From the NCBI GenBank assembly GCA_963422465.1, contig OY730173.1, positions 62,001-126,000 on the forward strand: 64,000 nucleotides of DNA, read 5' to 3'. The stretch is from Lichina pygmaea. Lineage: Eukaryota; Ascomycota; Lichinomycetes; Lichinales; Lichinaceae. The notes under the pieces were generated by a model that was given only the letters and a program-made list of their open reading frames with translations, had not been told where the DNA came from and did not search any database. Of this stretch, positions 40,949 to 51,548 are shown piece after piece (position 1 is the first letter of the stretch; each line of letters starts with the position of its first letter). The position numbers and the translations under genes are program-made.

Positions 40949-43900
40949 AGAATACAAAGTTCACACTTCTTCAATACAATGTGCAGAAAAGCCAATCAGT
41001 CCAAGAGCTACTTCTAGCAACCCCAACTCTTCAAGAAGTAGATATTATTGCACTTCAAGAACCCTGGAAGAATCCTCACCTTCAAACCAGCACCTCAACT
41101 GTTTTTTCTTCTTTTCTTCCTTTATATTCTCCAGAGATTGGTAGAACTCTTTTTCTTATTAACAAAAACCTGAATCTGTCATCTCTCCACCCTACTTTCT
41201 GGAGTAAAGACTTTGTTTCTCTTGAAATTCATCTGGAAAACACCTCTACTTCTCTGTGGGTGTATAATCTATACTTCACTCCCTCAAGTCAAGAGAACTA
41301 CCTACAAGCATCAGAAGCTCTTCTCTGTCTACTCCAAAATGTTTTACAAGCAAAAGGGCAGCATATTCTTCTTACAGACTCAAATCTTCACCACCCTGAC
41401 TGGTCAAAGAAAAGAAGACTATATTCTGACACTGCACACAAGTTCCAAACTCTAATGAAAAACTCAAATCTGGAGTTAGCTATTGCACCTTTTACACCCA
41501 CAAGAGCTAGATCTCTTTCCCACAAACCCTGTTCACCTATTGATCTTTCCTTTATATCTTCTTCTCTTTCTAACTCTCTAATCTTTTCTAAAATTGCTTT
41601 GCAGTTCTTTCATGGGTCTGACCACAGACCTGTGCTAACTAGCCTGGACCTGGACTCACCAAGAAAAACCTGGAAGCCAGAAAGGAACTGGAAAACACTG
41701 GACACAAACCTGGCAAAACAAGAGTGTAATAATTTGCAGCTGCCCTTCCACTTTCAAGATAAACATGAAGTGGATGAGTACTTGGAATATCTTAACCACT
41801 TTCTCCAAGAAATAGCAGACAGATGCACAGAACTCCAGAAGCAATCTAGCCACTCAGTCCCCTGGTGGAACCAAGAGATCCAAACTAAAGTTAAGCAGGA
41901 AAGAAGAATAAGAAGACAAGTGCTCAGAGGACAGGCAAGCCAAGAAGAGCTAGAAGAAGCAACTAAGCTCAAGAAGAAAGCTGTCAGAGAAGGCAAACAG
42001 AACACCTTCAGAAAACAAGTCCATGAGCTAGCCAGTTCCTCAAAATTCTGGAAGCTTGCAAAGTGGGGAAAATCAAAAGCTAACAAGACCCCTGATCTTC
42101 CTCTGGTCCCTGATCTGGAGACTCAAGAAGGACTAGCCAAAAGCTTTGAGGAGAAGACAAAATCTTTCTCAGCTCAATTCTTTCCAGAAGCACGTGTCCC
42201 AGAACCAAGTACAGAAAGTCACCAGAGTACCCCAGAGATCCAGCTTTCCCAGGAGGTTACCACTGAAGAAGTGGAGCAAATTCTGAACAAGAAGAAACCT
42301 TTTACAGCAGGAGGAAAAGACAAGCTGCCAAATGGATTTCTGAAAGCTCTGGGTCCCAAGTTCTGCCAAGCTATAGCTGTTCTCACATCAACATGCTGGA
42401 GACTGGAATACTTTCCAGAGAAATTCAAGAATGCAAAAACAGTCTGTCTAAGAAAACCTGGCAAGGGAATCTATAACCAAGCTAAAGCCTGGCGCCCTAT
42501 AGCTCTGCTAAACACAACTGGCAAGCTGATGGAAGCTATTACAGCAGCCAGACTAAGCAAGGTAGCAGAAGAGGCTAAACTCTTGCCAGAAATCCAGATG
42601 GGGTTCAGGAAAGGCAGATCAACTGAATCAGCACTTTTCCTTCTAACTTCCCAAGTGGAAAAAGTCTGGAAAGAAGGCATGGTTGCATCTCTACTTTCTC
42701 TGGACATCTCAGGAGCATATGACAGAGTTCTTCCAGAGATTCTTCAAAAGATTCTGGAGAGAAAAGGAATCCCTCTCTGGCTAACTTCTTGGATCTTCTC
42801 TTTCTGTACCAGACGTACCACCACCCTAGTTTTTGATGACTCTGAGTCCTCTTCTATTCCTATTCACTGTGGAGTTCCCCAAGGTTCCCCTTTGTCTCCT
42901 ATTCTTTTTCTATTCTATATTTCTGAACTTCATGAGACTGTACATTCTCCTACTACTGGTGTTTCTGCTCTGGGATTTGCAGATGATACAAATCTGCTTG
43001 CATTTGGACACTCTCTTAAAAGCAACCTTCTGAAGTTGAAGAATACACATCTTAAATGTCTATCTTGGGCTGCAAGACATGGAATGGTCTTCTCTCCTGA
43101 GAAATATGAAATACTTCATTTTTCCAGAAGAAGATCAGACAATCTGCAGCTCAAGCTTAGACTTGGGAATGTGATTCTAAAACCAAAAGAAGAAGTGCGA
43201 GTATTGGGAGTGTACCTGGATGCCAAACTCCACTGGCACAAACACCAGAGAATTATTCTTCAAAAAGCACAAAAAGCACTATCTTCTCTTTCTAGAACCT
43301 CTTACTCCACCTGGGGCTTTCCAGTTCTCACAGCACGCCTTGTGTACACTGCAATACTCAGATCTGTACTGAGCTATGCAGTGGGAATTTGGTTCAACCC
43401 ACTCAGAAAATCCTCTAATATTTCCTCTCTTATCATATTCCAAAACAAATGTCTGAGACTTATTGGGGGTGCTTTCAAAGCCACTCCTTCTTTTCTATTA
43501 GAGAGTGAGCTTTTTCTTTTACCTCTAGATCTCTATTTTAAATTTCGCACAGCTTGTTTTCTATCTTCTATCCAAACCTCCTCTCTGAAAGACTTTCTTG
43601 ACAGTACCTTTGCTACTATTTCTTCCTATGCTTCTTCACTGAGGAAACCTTTAAAGAAATCCTCAACTATCTCTCCTAATTGGAAGTTCACTTGGTTAAG
43701 TCAAATAACTACTAACCAGGCTAGTTCAAAGAAAGAACTACAAATACTCTTTACTAAAGAGTGGGAAAACCAATGGGAGGAGAAGAAAAGAAAAGGCTAT
43801 GCTGGATGGCAGGTGTTTTGCCAAAAACCTCACTACAACAACCTAAAGCTCTACAAAGAGCTACAGAAAGCTGAGGCAAGTCTACTACTGCAAACCAGAA

Positions 43901-44187
43901 CTGGGAGAATTGGTCTAGCAAGTTTTCTTTTCAGAGCTGGAGTCCCTGACTTTCCTACCCCCCTATGCATGTGTGGTCAAGCAGAAGAGACAGTAAAGCA
44001 TATCACCTCTTCATGCTCTCTCTACTCAAGTCAAAGACAACATGCTCTCTTTAACCCCCAAGATTTCACTACTATTATTTCAAACCCAGAGCTTCTACAG
44101 AAGTTTCTGTACTGGTTTATGTCTTTGAAAAGACTAAACCAATTTAATCTGGCTTTCAAACTTCACTATTCACACTCCAACATCTAG
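40945..44187 (+). CDS. LINE-A ORF2, endonuclease-reverse transcriptase (1080 aa)
   Basis: The enzyme nicks target DNA and copies LINE RNA there. Residues 1-235 are an APE-type endonuclease (LLQYNVQKS, ALQEPW, LLTDSNLHHPDW, GSDHRPVL). Residues of about 440-760 are the RT: RPIALLNTTGKLMEAI, GFRKGRSTESALF, SLDISGAYDRV, GVPQGSPLSP, FADD at about 678-681 and LGVYLDAKLHWHKH. A C-terminal C-x-C-x8-H-x4-C finger (CMCGQAEETVKH) lies near 1008. I see no RNase H domain between RT and finger. Start overlaps the ORF1 stop, suggesting termination-reinitiation. Closest by layout to Tad/I-like fungal LINEs; the clade is uncertain. Confidence 0.96.
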   Translation: MKNTKFTLLQYNVQKSQSVQELLLATPTLQEVDIIALQEPWKNPHLQTSTSTVFSSFLPLYSPEIGRTLFLINKNLNLSSLHPTFWSKDFVSLEIHLENTSTSLWVYNLYFTPSSQENYLQASEALLCLLQNVLQAKGQHILLTDSNLHHPDWSKKRRLYSDTAHKFQTLMKNSNLELAIAPFTPTRARSLSHKPCSPIDLSFISSSLSNSLIFSKIALQFFHGSDHRPVLTSLDLDSPRKTWKPERNWKTLDTNLAKQECNNLQLPFHFQDKHEVDEYLEYLNHFLQEIADRCTELQKQSSHSVPWWNQEIQTKVKQERRIRRQVLRGQASQEELEEATKLKKKAVREGKQNTFRKQVHELASSSKFWKLAKWGKSKANKTPDLPLVPDLETQEGLAKSFEEKTKSFSAQFFPEARVPEPSTESHQSTPEIQLSQEVTTEEVEQILNKKKPFTAGGKDKLPNGFLKALGPKFCQAIAVLTSTCWRLEYFPEKFKNAKTVCLRKPGKGIYNQAKAWRPIALLNTTGKLMEAITAARLSKVAEEAKLLPEIQMGFRKGRSTESALFLLTSQVEKVWKEGMVASLLSLDISGAYDRVLPEILQKILERKGIPLWLTSWIFSFCTRRTTTLVFDDSESSSIPIHCGVPQGSPLSPILFLFYISELHETVHSPTTGVSALGFADDTNLLAFGHSLKSNLLKLKNTHLKCLSWAARHGMVFSPEKYEILHFSRRRSDNLQLKLRLGNVILKPKEEVRVLGVYLDAKLHWHKHQRIILQKAQKALSSLSRTSYSTWGFPVLTARLVYTAILRSVLSYAVGIWFNPLRKSSNISSLIIFQNKCLRLIGGAFKATPSFLLESELFLLPLDLYFKFRTACFLSSIQTSSLKDFLDSTFATISSYASSLRKPLKKSSTISPNWKFTWLSQITTNQASSKKELQILFTKEWENQWEEKKRKGYAGWQVFCQKPHYNNLKLYKELQKAEASLLLQTRTGRIGLASFLFRAGVPDFPTPLCMCGQAEETVKHITSSCSLYSSQRQHALFNPQDFTTIISNPELLQKFLYWFMSLKRLNQFNLAFKLHYSHSNI

Positions 44188-44264
44188 AAGCTTTTCCTAC
44201 CAGACACTACAAGATTTCCTTTTGCTACACTTTCTAGTCACCTCCCTGTCTTCAGTTTTTATTC

Positions 44265-44283
44265 CTTTAAAGGTTTTCTGAAG
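44265..44283 (+). other. LINE-A 3' UTR hairpin in La6
   Basis: Stem CTTTA / TGAAG (one U-G pair) around loop AAGGTTTTC, about 75 nt before the tail. The same in La7 on the minus strand. Confidence 0.55.
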
Positions 44284-44356
44284 AAGTCCACTATTAGCTG
44301 GAAGATCTGCATGGCTGTAAAGCTACAAACAGTGTAAGAATCAAATCAAAAAAAAA

Positions 44357-46285
44357 AATTCTTCCAGTCCTGATTTGCAGTAGCAGACTTGCCTCAGCTT
44401 TCTGTAACTCTTTGTAGAGCTTCAGATTGTTTTTGTGTGGCTTTTGACAGAAAGTCTGCCAGCCTGGATAGCTTCTTCTTTTCTTCTCTTCCTATTGGTC
44501 TTCCCACTCTTTAGTAAAGAGCTTTTGTAGTTCTTTCTTTGAACTAGCCTGGTTAGTAGTTATTTGACTTAACCAAGTGAATTTCCACTTAGGAGAGATA
44601 GTTGAGGATTCCTTTAAAGGTTTCTTCAAGAGAGAGGCATAGCTGGAAATAGTGGAAAAGATACTGTCAAGAAAGTATTTGAGAGGGGAGTTTTGAATAG
44701 AAGAAAGAAAACAGGCAGTGCGAAATTTAAAGTATAGGTCTAGAGGTAGAAGAAAAAGCTCACTCTCTAATAGAAAAGAAGGAGTGGCTTTGAAGGCACC
44801 CCCAATAAGTCTTAGGCATCTGTTTTGAAATGAAACAAGAGAAGAGATATTGGAGGATTTTCTTAGAGGGTTAAACCAGATCCCCACTGCATAGCTCAGT
44901 AGAGATCTCAGTATAGCAGTGTACACCAGACGTGATGTGTGAACTGGAAAGCCTCAAGTAGAATAGGAAGTTCTAGAAAGAGAAGAGAGTGCTTTCTGTG
45001 CTTTTTGAAGAATAATCCTCTGGTGTTTGTGCCAGTGGAGCTTTGCATCTAGGTACACTCCAAGTACTCGCACTTCTTCTTTTGGTTTGAGAATCACATT
45101 CCCCAGTCTGAGCTTGAGCTGAAGATTGTCTGATCTTCTTCTGGAAAAATGAAGTATTTTATATTTCTCTGGTGAGAAGACTATTCCATGTCTTGTAGCC
45201 CAGGATAGACATTTGTGGTGTGTTCTTTAACTTCAGAAGGTTACTTTTCAAGGAGTGACCAAAAGCAAGCAGATTTGTATCATCTGCAAACCCCAGGGCA
45301 GATACACCAGAAGAGGGAGTATGCAGTCTCATGCAATTCAGAAATGTAGAATAGAAAAAGAATAGGGGATAATGGAGAACCTTGAGGAACTCCACAATGA
45401 ATAGGAATTGAACAAGACTCAGAATCATCAAAGACAAGAGTGGTAGAGCACTTATCACAGAAGGAGTAGATCCAGGAAGCTAGCCAGGCTGGTATTCGTT
45501 TTCTTTTCAGAATTTGCTGTAGTATCTTGGGGAGAACTCTGTCATAGGCTCCTGAGATATCCAGTGAGAGTAGGGATGCAACCATGCCTTCCTTCCAGAC
45601 TTTTTCCACTTGGAAGGTTAGAAGGAAAAGTGCTACTTCTGTGGATCTTCCTTTCCTAAAGCCCATCTGGATATCTGGCAATAGTCCAGCTTCTTCTGCT
45701 ATCTTGCTTAGTCTGGCTGCAGCAATAGCTTCCATCAGCTTGCCTGTTGTGTTTAGCAGAGCTATAGGGCGCCAGGCTTTAGCTTGATTGTAGGTTCTCT
45801 TGCCAGGTTTCCTCAAGCAGACTGTTTTTGCACTCTTAAATCTTTCAGGGAAGTACTCCAGTTTCCAGCATGTTGAAGTCAGAATAGCTAGAGCTTGGCA
45901 GAACCTAGGCCCCAGAGCTCTCAGAAATCTATTTGGCAGCTTATCTCTCCCTCCTGCTGTGAAAGGTTTCTTCTTGGCCAGAATTTGCTCCACTTCTTCA
46001 CATGTTACCTCCTGGGAGAGCTGTATCTCAGAGATAGTCTGGGAGCTTTCTGAGCCTGGTTCTGGAACTAGAGCTTTTGGAAAGAACTGTTGTGAGAAGG
46101 CTTTAGTCTTTTCCTCAAAGGTTTTGGCTATTCCTTCTTGTGTTTCCAGGTCAGGAACCAGAGGAAGATCAGGAGTCTTGTTGGCTTTGGACTTTCCCCA
46201 CTTTGCAAGCTTCCAGAACTTTGAAGAGCTGGCCAGCTCATGGATTTGGTGTCTGAAAGTGTTCTGTTTTCCATCTCTGACTGCC
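44357..46285 (-). mobile_element. LINE-A La5, 5' part
   Basis: This resumes La5 after the duplicated AATTCTTCCAGT and runs to the ORF2 spacer before the RT (VRDGKQNTFRHQIHELASS). It ends at about 46285 inside a GypB RT. The other end of La5 lies in LINE-B, so the flanks do not match and a deletion after insertion is likely. Confidence 0.9.
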
Positions 46286-46431
46286 ATATTATCCACATAG
46301 GCAGTACCAAAGATGTCAAGAATGTCAGGTCCCAAAACATTATTGATGTAGTTCTGGAATGTGCTTGGAGTATTGGCAAGACCAAAGAGTATAACAAAGT
46401 ATTCGTAGAGGCCTGAGCGTGTGTAGAACAC
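44492..46431 (-). pseudogene. LINE-A ORF2 remnant fused in frame to GypB RT
   Basis: A 383-codon open frame (46431-45280) starts in GypB RT (MFYTRSGLYEYFVILFGLAN, then TAYVDNM) and crosses, without a stop, into LINE-A ORF2 (AVRDGKQNTFR to SELHETAYS). A frameshift near 45320 and another near 45230 follow; the FADD segment is in a second frame (45458-45159), and 44926-44492 holds the RT-distal part. It is a chimera of two reverse transcriptases, with GypB broken exactly at its YVDD site. Probably accidental. Confidence 0.88.
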
Positions 46432-47543
46432 AGTCTTCTATTCTTCACCTTCCTTCATCTGGATACAGTTGAAGGCACCAACAATGTCAAGCTTGGTGTA
46501 CCACACAGCTTTGCAGAGCTAGTCCAACATCTCCCGGATCAGTGGCAGGGGGTAACAATTCTTGATGGTGATGGTGTTGAGTACTCTGTAGTCTACACAG
46601 AAATGTAATCCACCTTCTGACTTCTTGACAAAAAGGACTGGTGCAGTAGCAGGTGATGAAGATGCTTGAATAAAGTCCTTGTTCAGGTTCTCTGTCAGGT
46701 ACTTCTTGAGAACTTCAAGTTCTTCTCTGCTCATGCTGTACAGAGGTCCAGAGGGTGCCTGGGTTCCTGGTTCTATCTTGATCTTGTGGTCAACTCCTGG
46801 GTGTAGAGGAGGAAGCTTGTCAGTGTTATCCTTGCTGAAGACATCCAGGAACTTGTAGTACTGAGCAGGGAGAAGTGTGGTAGGATCCACACACTTCTTT
46901 GGCTTCAACACCTGCTCAATGTCTCTTAGAGAAATACTGAACACCTGGTGATTTGGCTTGGCAGCAAGGAGAGAAAATGTGGCAGCATTGATAGGGATTG
47001 GTGTGGCAGAAAGAGGCTTGGGATTCTGAGACTTTCCAGCAGACATCTTGGCTTCAAGATTCAAAGAGATTGGATAGCTATTGTTTGACTTAAGACATGC
47101 AGATCAGCAGTGATCTGACTTGAACATAATTAAGGTGTTTGTCTGATCAATGTGTGGCCTGTGCTTCTGGAGCTATGGCATCCCCAGAATCATATCATAG
47201 TGAAGACAAGGAGATACAAAGAGAGAGACTTCCTCCTGGTGCACGCTATGTGCTGTGGTCATGATTGTCTTGGCGAGATAAGTGGTTTGTGACATCTTGC
47301 CATTGAATGATTGCAATATGTGTGGGTAGGGGAGAGGTTCTTGGTGAAGAGATTGCGCAAAGAAAGCACTAATGCAGCCAAATGCTGAACAGCCAGAGTT
47401 AATAAGAGTATTGCACTTGAATTTCCCATCTAGGATACAAGGAAGAAACAAGTACTTGCTGTCCAATTGCTGGTCTGGAGACAGATAGCCAACATAGAGA
47501 TTCTTTTCATATCCTTGGGCATGATGATGACCAAGGACTACTT
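46286..47543 (-). pseudogene. GypB-3 pol: protease and RT N-terminus
   Basis: Protease 47466-47173 (NTLINSGCSAFGCI, Asn for the catalytic Asp; YDMILGMP). RT 47064-46519 ([54 protein letters not shown]), then after a TAG the LDIVGAFN region and FYTRSGLYEYFV up to TAYVDN. The frame is -1 relative to gag. Stops are transitions. Confidence 0.88.
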
Positions 47544-48494
47544 GTTTTCCAACTCTGGAGTAGTCTCAACAGTGGCAGACTTGGTGGTGGTTGTGGTGGT
47601 GGTAACAACAGGCATGCTTTTCACTGGACAGAAGGTTGAGATATAACCTTGGTTCCCACAGTAGAAGCAGAGGCCTTTGCTTCAGTGATGTTCTTGCTCT
47701 TCTGGTGTCAGCTTAGAGTGGCTGAGATCTATGGTAGGACTTGGTGGCTGTGGCGTGAAGACTGGCTTGATGAACCCTGGACACAGAACTGAAGCTTCTG
47801 ACTGTGGAACTGAGGCTTGGGTGGGAGGTGCTTGATATGGACAGTGAGAGTTGGCAGAAGTGGCACGCAAGTGGTTGTCCTGCAGCTGGCATTCCTCAAC
47901 AAGCTTCTGATAGCTGATGTTCTTAAGGTTGATACTGACAAGCTGCTTGGCAAGCTCTTCAGAGACAGTGCATTGAAGATAGTACTTCAAGACCTTGTTA
48001 TTGAAGTCTGTGCGTGGAGCATACTGATTGAACTCTGTGAAGAACTTGGCAAAGGAACAGTTGGCCTGACACAAGGTGATGAGCTTCCTCTGAGCTAGGA
48101 ACTCTGGGTCTTGGTTGGAGAAGGTATTCCAGAGATCTTGGACAATGTTGTGCCAGTCAATGTACTGGCCAGCTGTGATCTTAGCTGAGATGTAGGACTA
48201 CGCAGTGCCAGTCGTGCGTGAAAAGACATACGCAATCTGTGATGTTTCTGTGGGGTACCAGTCAGTGTTGAGCATCATCTTGAGTAACAGTGATGTGATG
48301 AAGCTCTCAAGCTTCTCATACATGATTTCTGTGTTTCTGCCATCACCACTGAAGATCTCTGGGTCAGCAGTGTGTTCAGACTTGGACTTGGGAGTAGTGT
48401 TAGTAGCTTGAATTCACATGAACTCTGCAAACATGTTGTGAAGAAACTTGTTATTTCCAGCAACTGGCATAGCTTGGTCTGGTTGTTGAGACAT
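47538..48494 (-). pseudogene. GypB-3 gag
   Basis: ATG 48494 (MSQQPDQAMPVAG) to TAG 47540-47538, no net frameshift. The region 48074-47682 is open (NCSFAKFFTEFNQYAP, SINLKNISYQKLVEECQLQD), typical of Ty3 capsid. A CCHC knuckle CFYCGNQG..C lies near 47660. The run GGAAAACAAGTAG at the stop is conserved in three copies. Confidence 0.85.
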
Positions 48495-48552
48495 GACAAG
48501 GACATAAACATGGCTTGGTGAAGTGTGATATGGTTGGGTAGATCTTTTGTAG

Positions 48553-48819
48553 TGTGACAAGGTAATAGCAGAGCAGAACTTAAGTCTAACTGATTTGGTA
48601 ACCTTGACCTGACTTGGCTTGAGACTTGAGACTTGGATTGATGTACAAGATGAAAGACAAGGAAGAAAAAAAGAAAAGAAGAAGAGAAGAAGCTGGGGGA
48701 GTAGCAGAAGTTCTTATAGGCAGGGGATACAGTGGAGCAAACAGGCAACAGTGCAGATGGAACTTCCCAGCAAGGTGTGTGACTTGTGCCAGATATGCAA
48801 CTGGGCCAGAACTGTGATA
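48553..48819 (-). repeat. 5' LTR of GypB-3 (267 bp)
   Basis: Plus-strand view TGTGACAAGG..AACTGTGATA; the outer TGTCACA has become TATCACA by one transition. The same length as the LTRs at 5300 and 51282. Confidence 0.92.
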
Positions 48820-50272
48820 TTGGCTGGGTCCATGCTCACAGATCTGGGTCAGCCATCTTCAGTGGTAGACTGAATGATGAGGCCAAGGTACTTGACTTGA
48901 TGCACTTCAAAGTTGCACTTGGAGATGTCAACTTGCAGGCTTGCATCTTGTAGTCAACTGAGAACAAGCTTGACATACTTCTGGTGTTCCTTGAGTGTCT
49001 GACTGTAGACAAGAATGTCATCCACATAGGCAGTGCCAAAGACATCAAGGATGTCAGGTCCCAAAACATTATTGATGTAGTTCTGGAATGTGCTTGGAGT
49101 ATTGGCAAGACCAAAGAGTATAACAAAGTATTCGTAGAGGCCTGAGCGTGTGTAGAACACAGTCTTCTATTCTTCACCTTCCTTCATCTGGATACAGTTG
49201 AAGGCACCAACAATGTCAAGCTTGGTGTACCACACAGCTTTGCAGAGCTAGTCCAACATCTCCCGGATCAGTGGCAGGGGGTAACAATTCTTGATGGTGA
49301 TGGTGTTGAGTACTCTGTAGTCTACACAGAAATGTAATCCACCTTCTGACTTCTTGACAAAAAGGACTGGTGCAGTAGCAGGTGATGAAGATGCTTGAAT
49401 AAAGTCCTTGTTCAGGTTCTCTGTCAGGTACTTCTTGAGAACTTCAAGTTCTTCTCTGCTCATGCTGTACAGAGGTCCAGAGGGTGCCTGGGTTCCTGGT
49501 TCTATCTTGATCTTGTGGTCAACTCCTGGGTGTAGAGGAGGAAGCTTGTCAGTGTTATCCTTGCTGAAGACATCCAGGAACTTGTAGTACTGAGCAGGGA
49601 GAAGTGTGGCAGAATCCACACACTTCTTTGGCTTCAACACCTGCTCAATATCTCTCAGAGAAACACTGAACAACTGGTGATCTGGCTTGGCAGCAAGAAG
49701 AGAAAATGTGGTAGCATTGATGGGGATTGGTGTGGCAGAAAAAGGCTTGGGATCCTGAGACTTTCCAGCAGACATCTTGACTTCAAGATCTAAAGAGATT
49801 GGATAGCTATTGTTTGACTTGAGGTATGCAGATCAGCAGTGATCTGACTTGAACATGATTGAGGTGTTTATCTAATCAATGTGTGGTCTGTGCTTCTGGA
49901 GCCATAGCATCTCCAGAATCACATTATAGTGAAGACCAGGAGACACAAAGAGAGAGACTTCTTCCTGGTGCACACCATGTGCTGTGGTCATGATTGTCTT
50001 GGCGAGATGTGTGGTTTGTGACATCTTACTATCAAACAATCACAATATGTGTGGGTAGGGAAAAGGTTCTTGGTGAAGAGATTACGTAAAGAAAGTACCA
50101 ATGCAGCCAAATACTGAACAGTCAGAGTCAATAAGAGTATTGCACTTGAATTTCCTATCTAGGATACAAGGAAGAAACAAGCACTTGCTGTCTAATTGCT
50201 GGTCTGGAGACAGATAGCCAATATGGAGATTCTTTTCATGTTCTTGGGTGTGACAATAACCAAGGACTACTT
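48820..50272 (-). pseudogene. GypB-4 pol: protease and RT
   Basis: The RT segment 49775-49248 and the palm 49160-48954, with intact YVDD (49028-49017, TAYVDDILVYSQTLKEHQKYV). Protease at about 50200-49900 has stops. The frame is -1 relative to gag. A TAG after LIREMLD separates the two open RT blocks. Confidence 0.88.
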
Positions 50273-51223
50273 GTTTTCCGACTCTGGAGTAGTCTCAACA
50301 GTGGCAGACTTGGTGGTGGTTGTGGTAGTAGCAACAACAGGCATACTTTTCACTAGACAGAAGGTTGAGACATAACCTTGGTTCCTACAGTAGAAGCAGA
50401 GATCTTTGCTTCAGTGATGTTCTTGCTCTTCTGGTGTCAGCTTAGAGCAGCTGAGATCTATGGTAGGACTTGGTGGCTATAGTGTGAAGGCTGGCTTGAT
50501 GAACTCTGGACACAGAACTGAAGCTCCTGACTGTGGAACTGAGACTTGGGTGGGAGGTGCTTGACGTGGATAGCAAGAGTTGGCAGAAGTGGCACGCAAC
50601 TGGTTGTCCTGCAGCTGGCATTCCTCAACAAGCTTCTGATAGCTGATGTTCTTGAGGTTGATGCTGACAAGCTGCTTGGCAAGCTCTTCAGAGATAGTGC
50701 ATCAAAGATGGCACTTCAAGGTCTTGTTGTTGAAGCCTGTGTGTGGAGTATACTGATTGAACTCTGTGAAGAACTCAGCAAAGGAACAGTTGGTCTGACA
50801 TAAGGTGATAAGCTTTCTCTGAGCTAGGGACTCTGGGTCTGGGTCAGAGAAAGTATTCCAGAGATCTTGGATGATGTTGTGCTAGTCAATGTACTGGCCA
50901 GCTGTGATCTTAGCTGAGATGTAGGACTGCACAGTGCCAGTCGTGTGTGAAAAGATGTACACAATCTATGATGTTTCTGTGGAGTACCAGTCAGTGTTGA
51001 GTGTTATCTTGAGTGACAGTGATGTGATGAAGCTCTCAAGCTTCTCATGCGTGATTTCTGTGTTTCTGCCATCACCACTGAAGATCTCTAAGTCAGCAGT
51101 GTGTTTGGACTTGGACTTGGAAGTAGTGTTAGTAGCTTGAATTTACATGAACTCTGCAAACATGTTGTGAAGGAACTTGTCATTTCCAGCAACTGGCATG
51201 GCTTGGTCTGGTTGTTGAGACAT
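50267..51223 (-). pseudogene. GypB-4 gag
   Basis: ATG 51223 (MSQQPDQAMPVAG) to TAG 50269-50267, one frame with several stops. Capsid-like KITAGQYID and LVEECQLQDNQLRATSA; the knuckle reads CFYCRNQGYVSTFC, so His has become Tyr. It encodes the structural protein of the virus-like particle in intact relatives. Confidence 0.83.
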
Positions 51224-51270
51224 GACAAGGACATGAACATAGCTTGGTGAAGTGTGTTATAGTTGGGTAG

Positions 51271-51281
51271 GTCTTTTGTAG
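51271..51281 (-). promoter_or_regulatory. Self-priming primer-binding site of GypB
   Basis: In element sense the LTR ends TCACA, then CT, then ACAAAAGAC. GTCTTTTGT, complementary over 9 nt, lies in the same LTR (plus view ACAAAAGAC at 51379-51387), about 55 nt after TATAAG. The offset of two bases is the same as in GypA and GypC. Confidence 0.58.
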
Positions 51282-51548
51282 TGTGACAAGACAATGGCAG
51301 AGCAGAACTCAAGTCTAACTGATTCAGTAACCTTGACCTGACTTGGCTTGAGACTTGAGACTTGGATTGATGTATAAGACAAAAGACAAGGAAGGAAAAG
51401 AGAAAAGAAGAAGAGAAGAAGCTGGGGGAACAGGAGAAGTTCTTATAGGCAGGGGATACAGTGGAGCAAACAGGCAACAGTGCAGATGGAACTTCCCAGC
51501 AAGGTGTGTGACTTGTGCCAGATATACAACTGGGCCAGAACTGTGACA
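51282..51548 (-). repeat. 5' LTR of GypB-4 (267 bp)
   Basis: Plus view TGTGACAAGA..AACTGTGACA, followed by CAGCT (51549-51553), which matches AGCTG beside the 3' LTR at 5566. Confidence 0.93.

Larger units (their letters stand above)
38916..44356 (+). mobile_element. LINE-A La6, full-length and apparently intact
   Basis: It comprises a 590-bp 5' UTR, intact ORF1 and ORF2, a 3' UTR with hairpin, and a CAAATCAAAAAAA tail. A 12-bp duplication AATTCTTCCAGT flanks it (38904-38915 and 44357-44368) inside the older La5. Its two proteins are identical to those of La7 (53157-58605), so both are recent insertions and candidates for activity. Confidence 0.95.
46286..48819 (-). mobile_element. GypB-3: 5' half (LTR, gag, protease, RT start)
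   Basis: 5' LTR 48553-48819, gag, protease and the first part of RT on the minus strand, cut at the RT catalytic motif by La5. Its LTR touches GypB-4 pol (GACCCAGCCAA in element sense) directly, so GypB-3 inserted into, or was joined to, another GypB. Confidence 0.9.
48820..51548 (-). mobile_element. GypB-4: 5' half, inserted in X
   Basis: 5' LTR, gag, protease and RT to about SIDPA after the palm. The LTR outer edge is followed by CAGCT and the left end of X. The missing 3' half fits GypB-1 (3201-5566), with about 240 bp lost at the join, if 3201-48819 is inverted. Confidence 0.88.

Noticed and set aside
48543-48824. GCCAA/GCCAC as target duplication linking GypB-3 (48819) and GypB-2 (13493)
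   Set aside because: Only four of five bases agree, and the flanking sequences are different elements (GypB pol and GypD).
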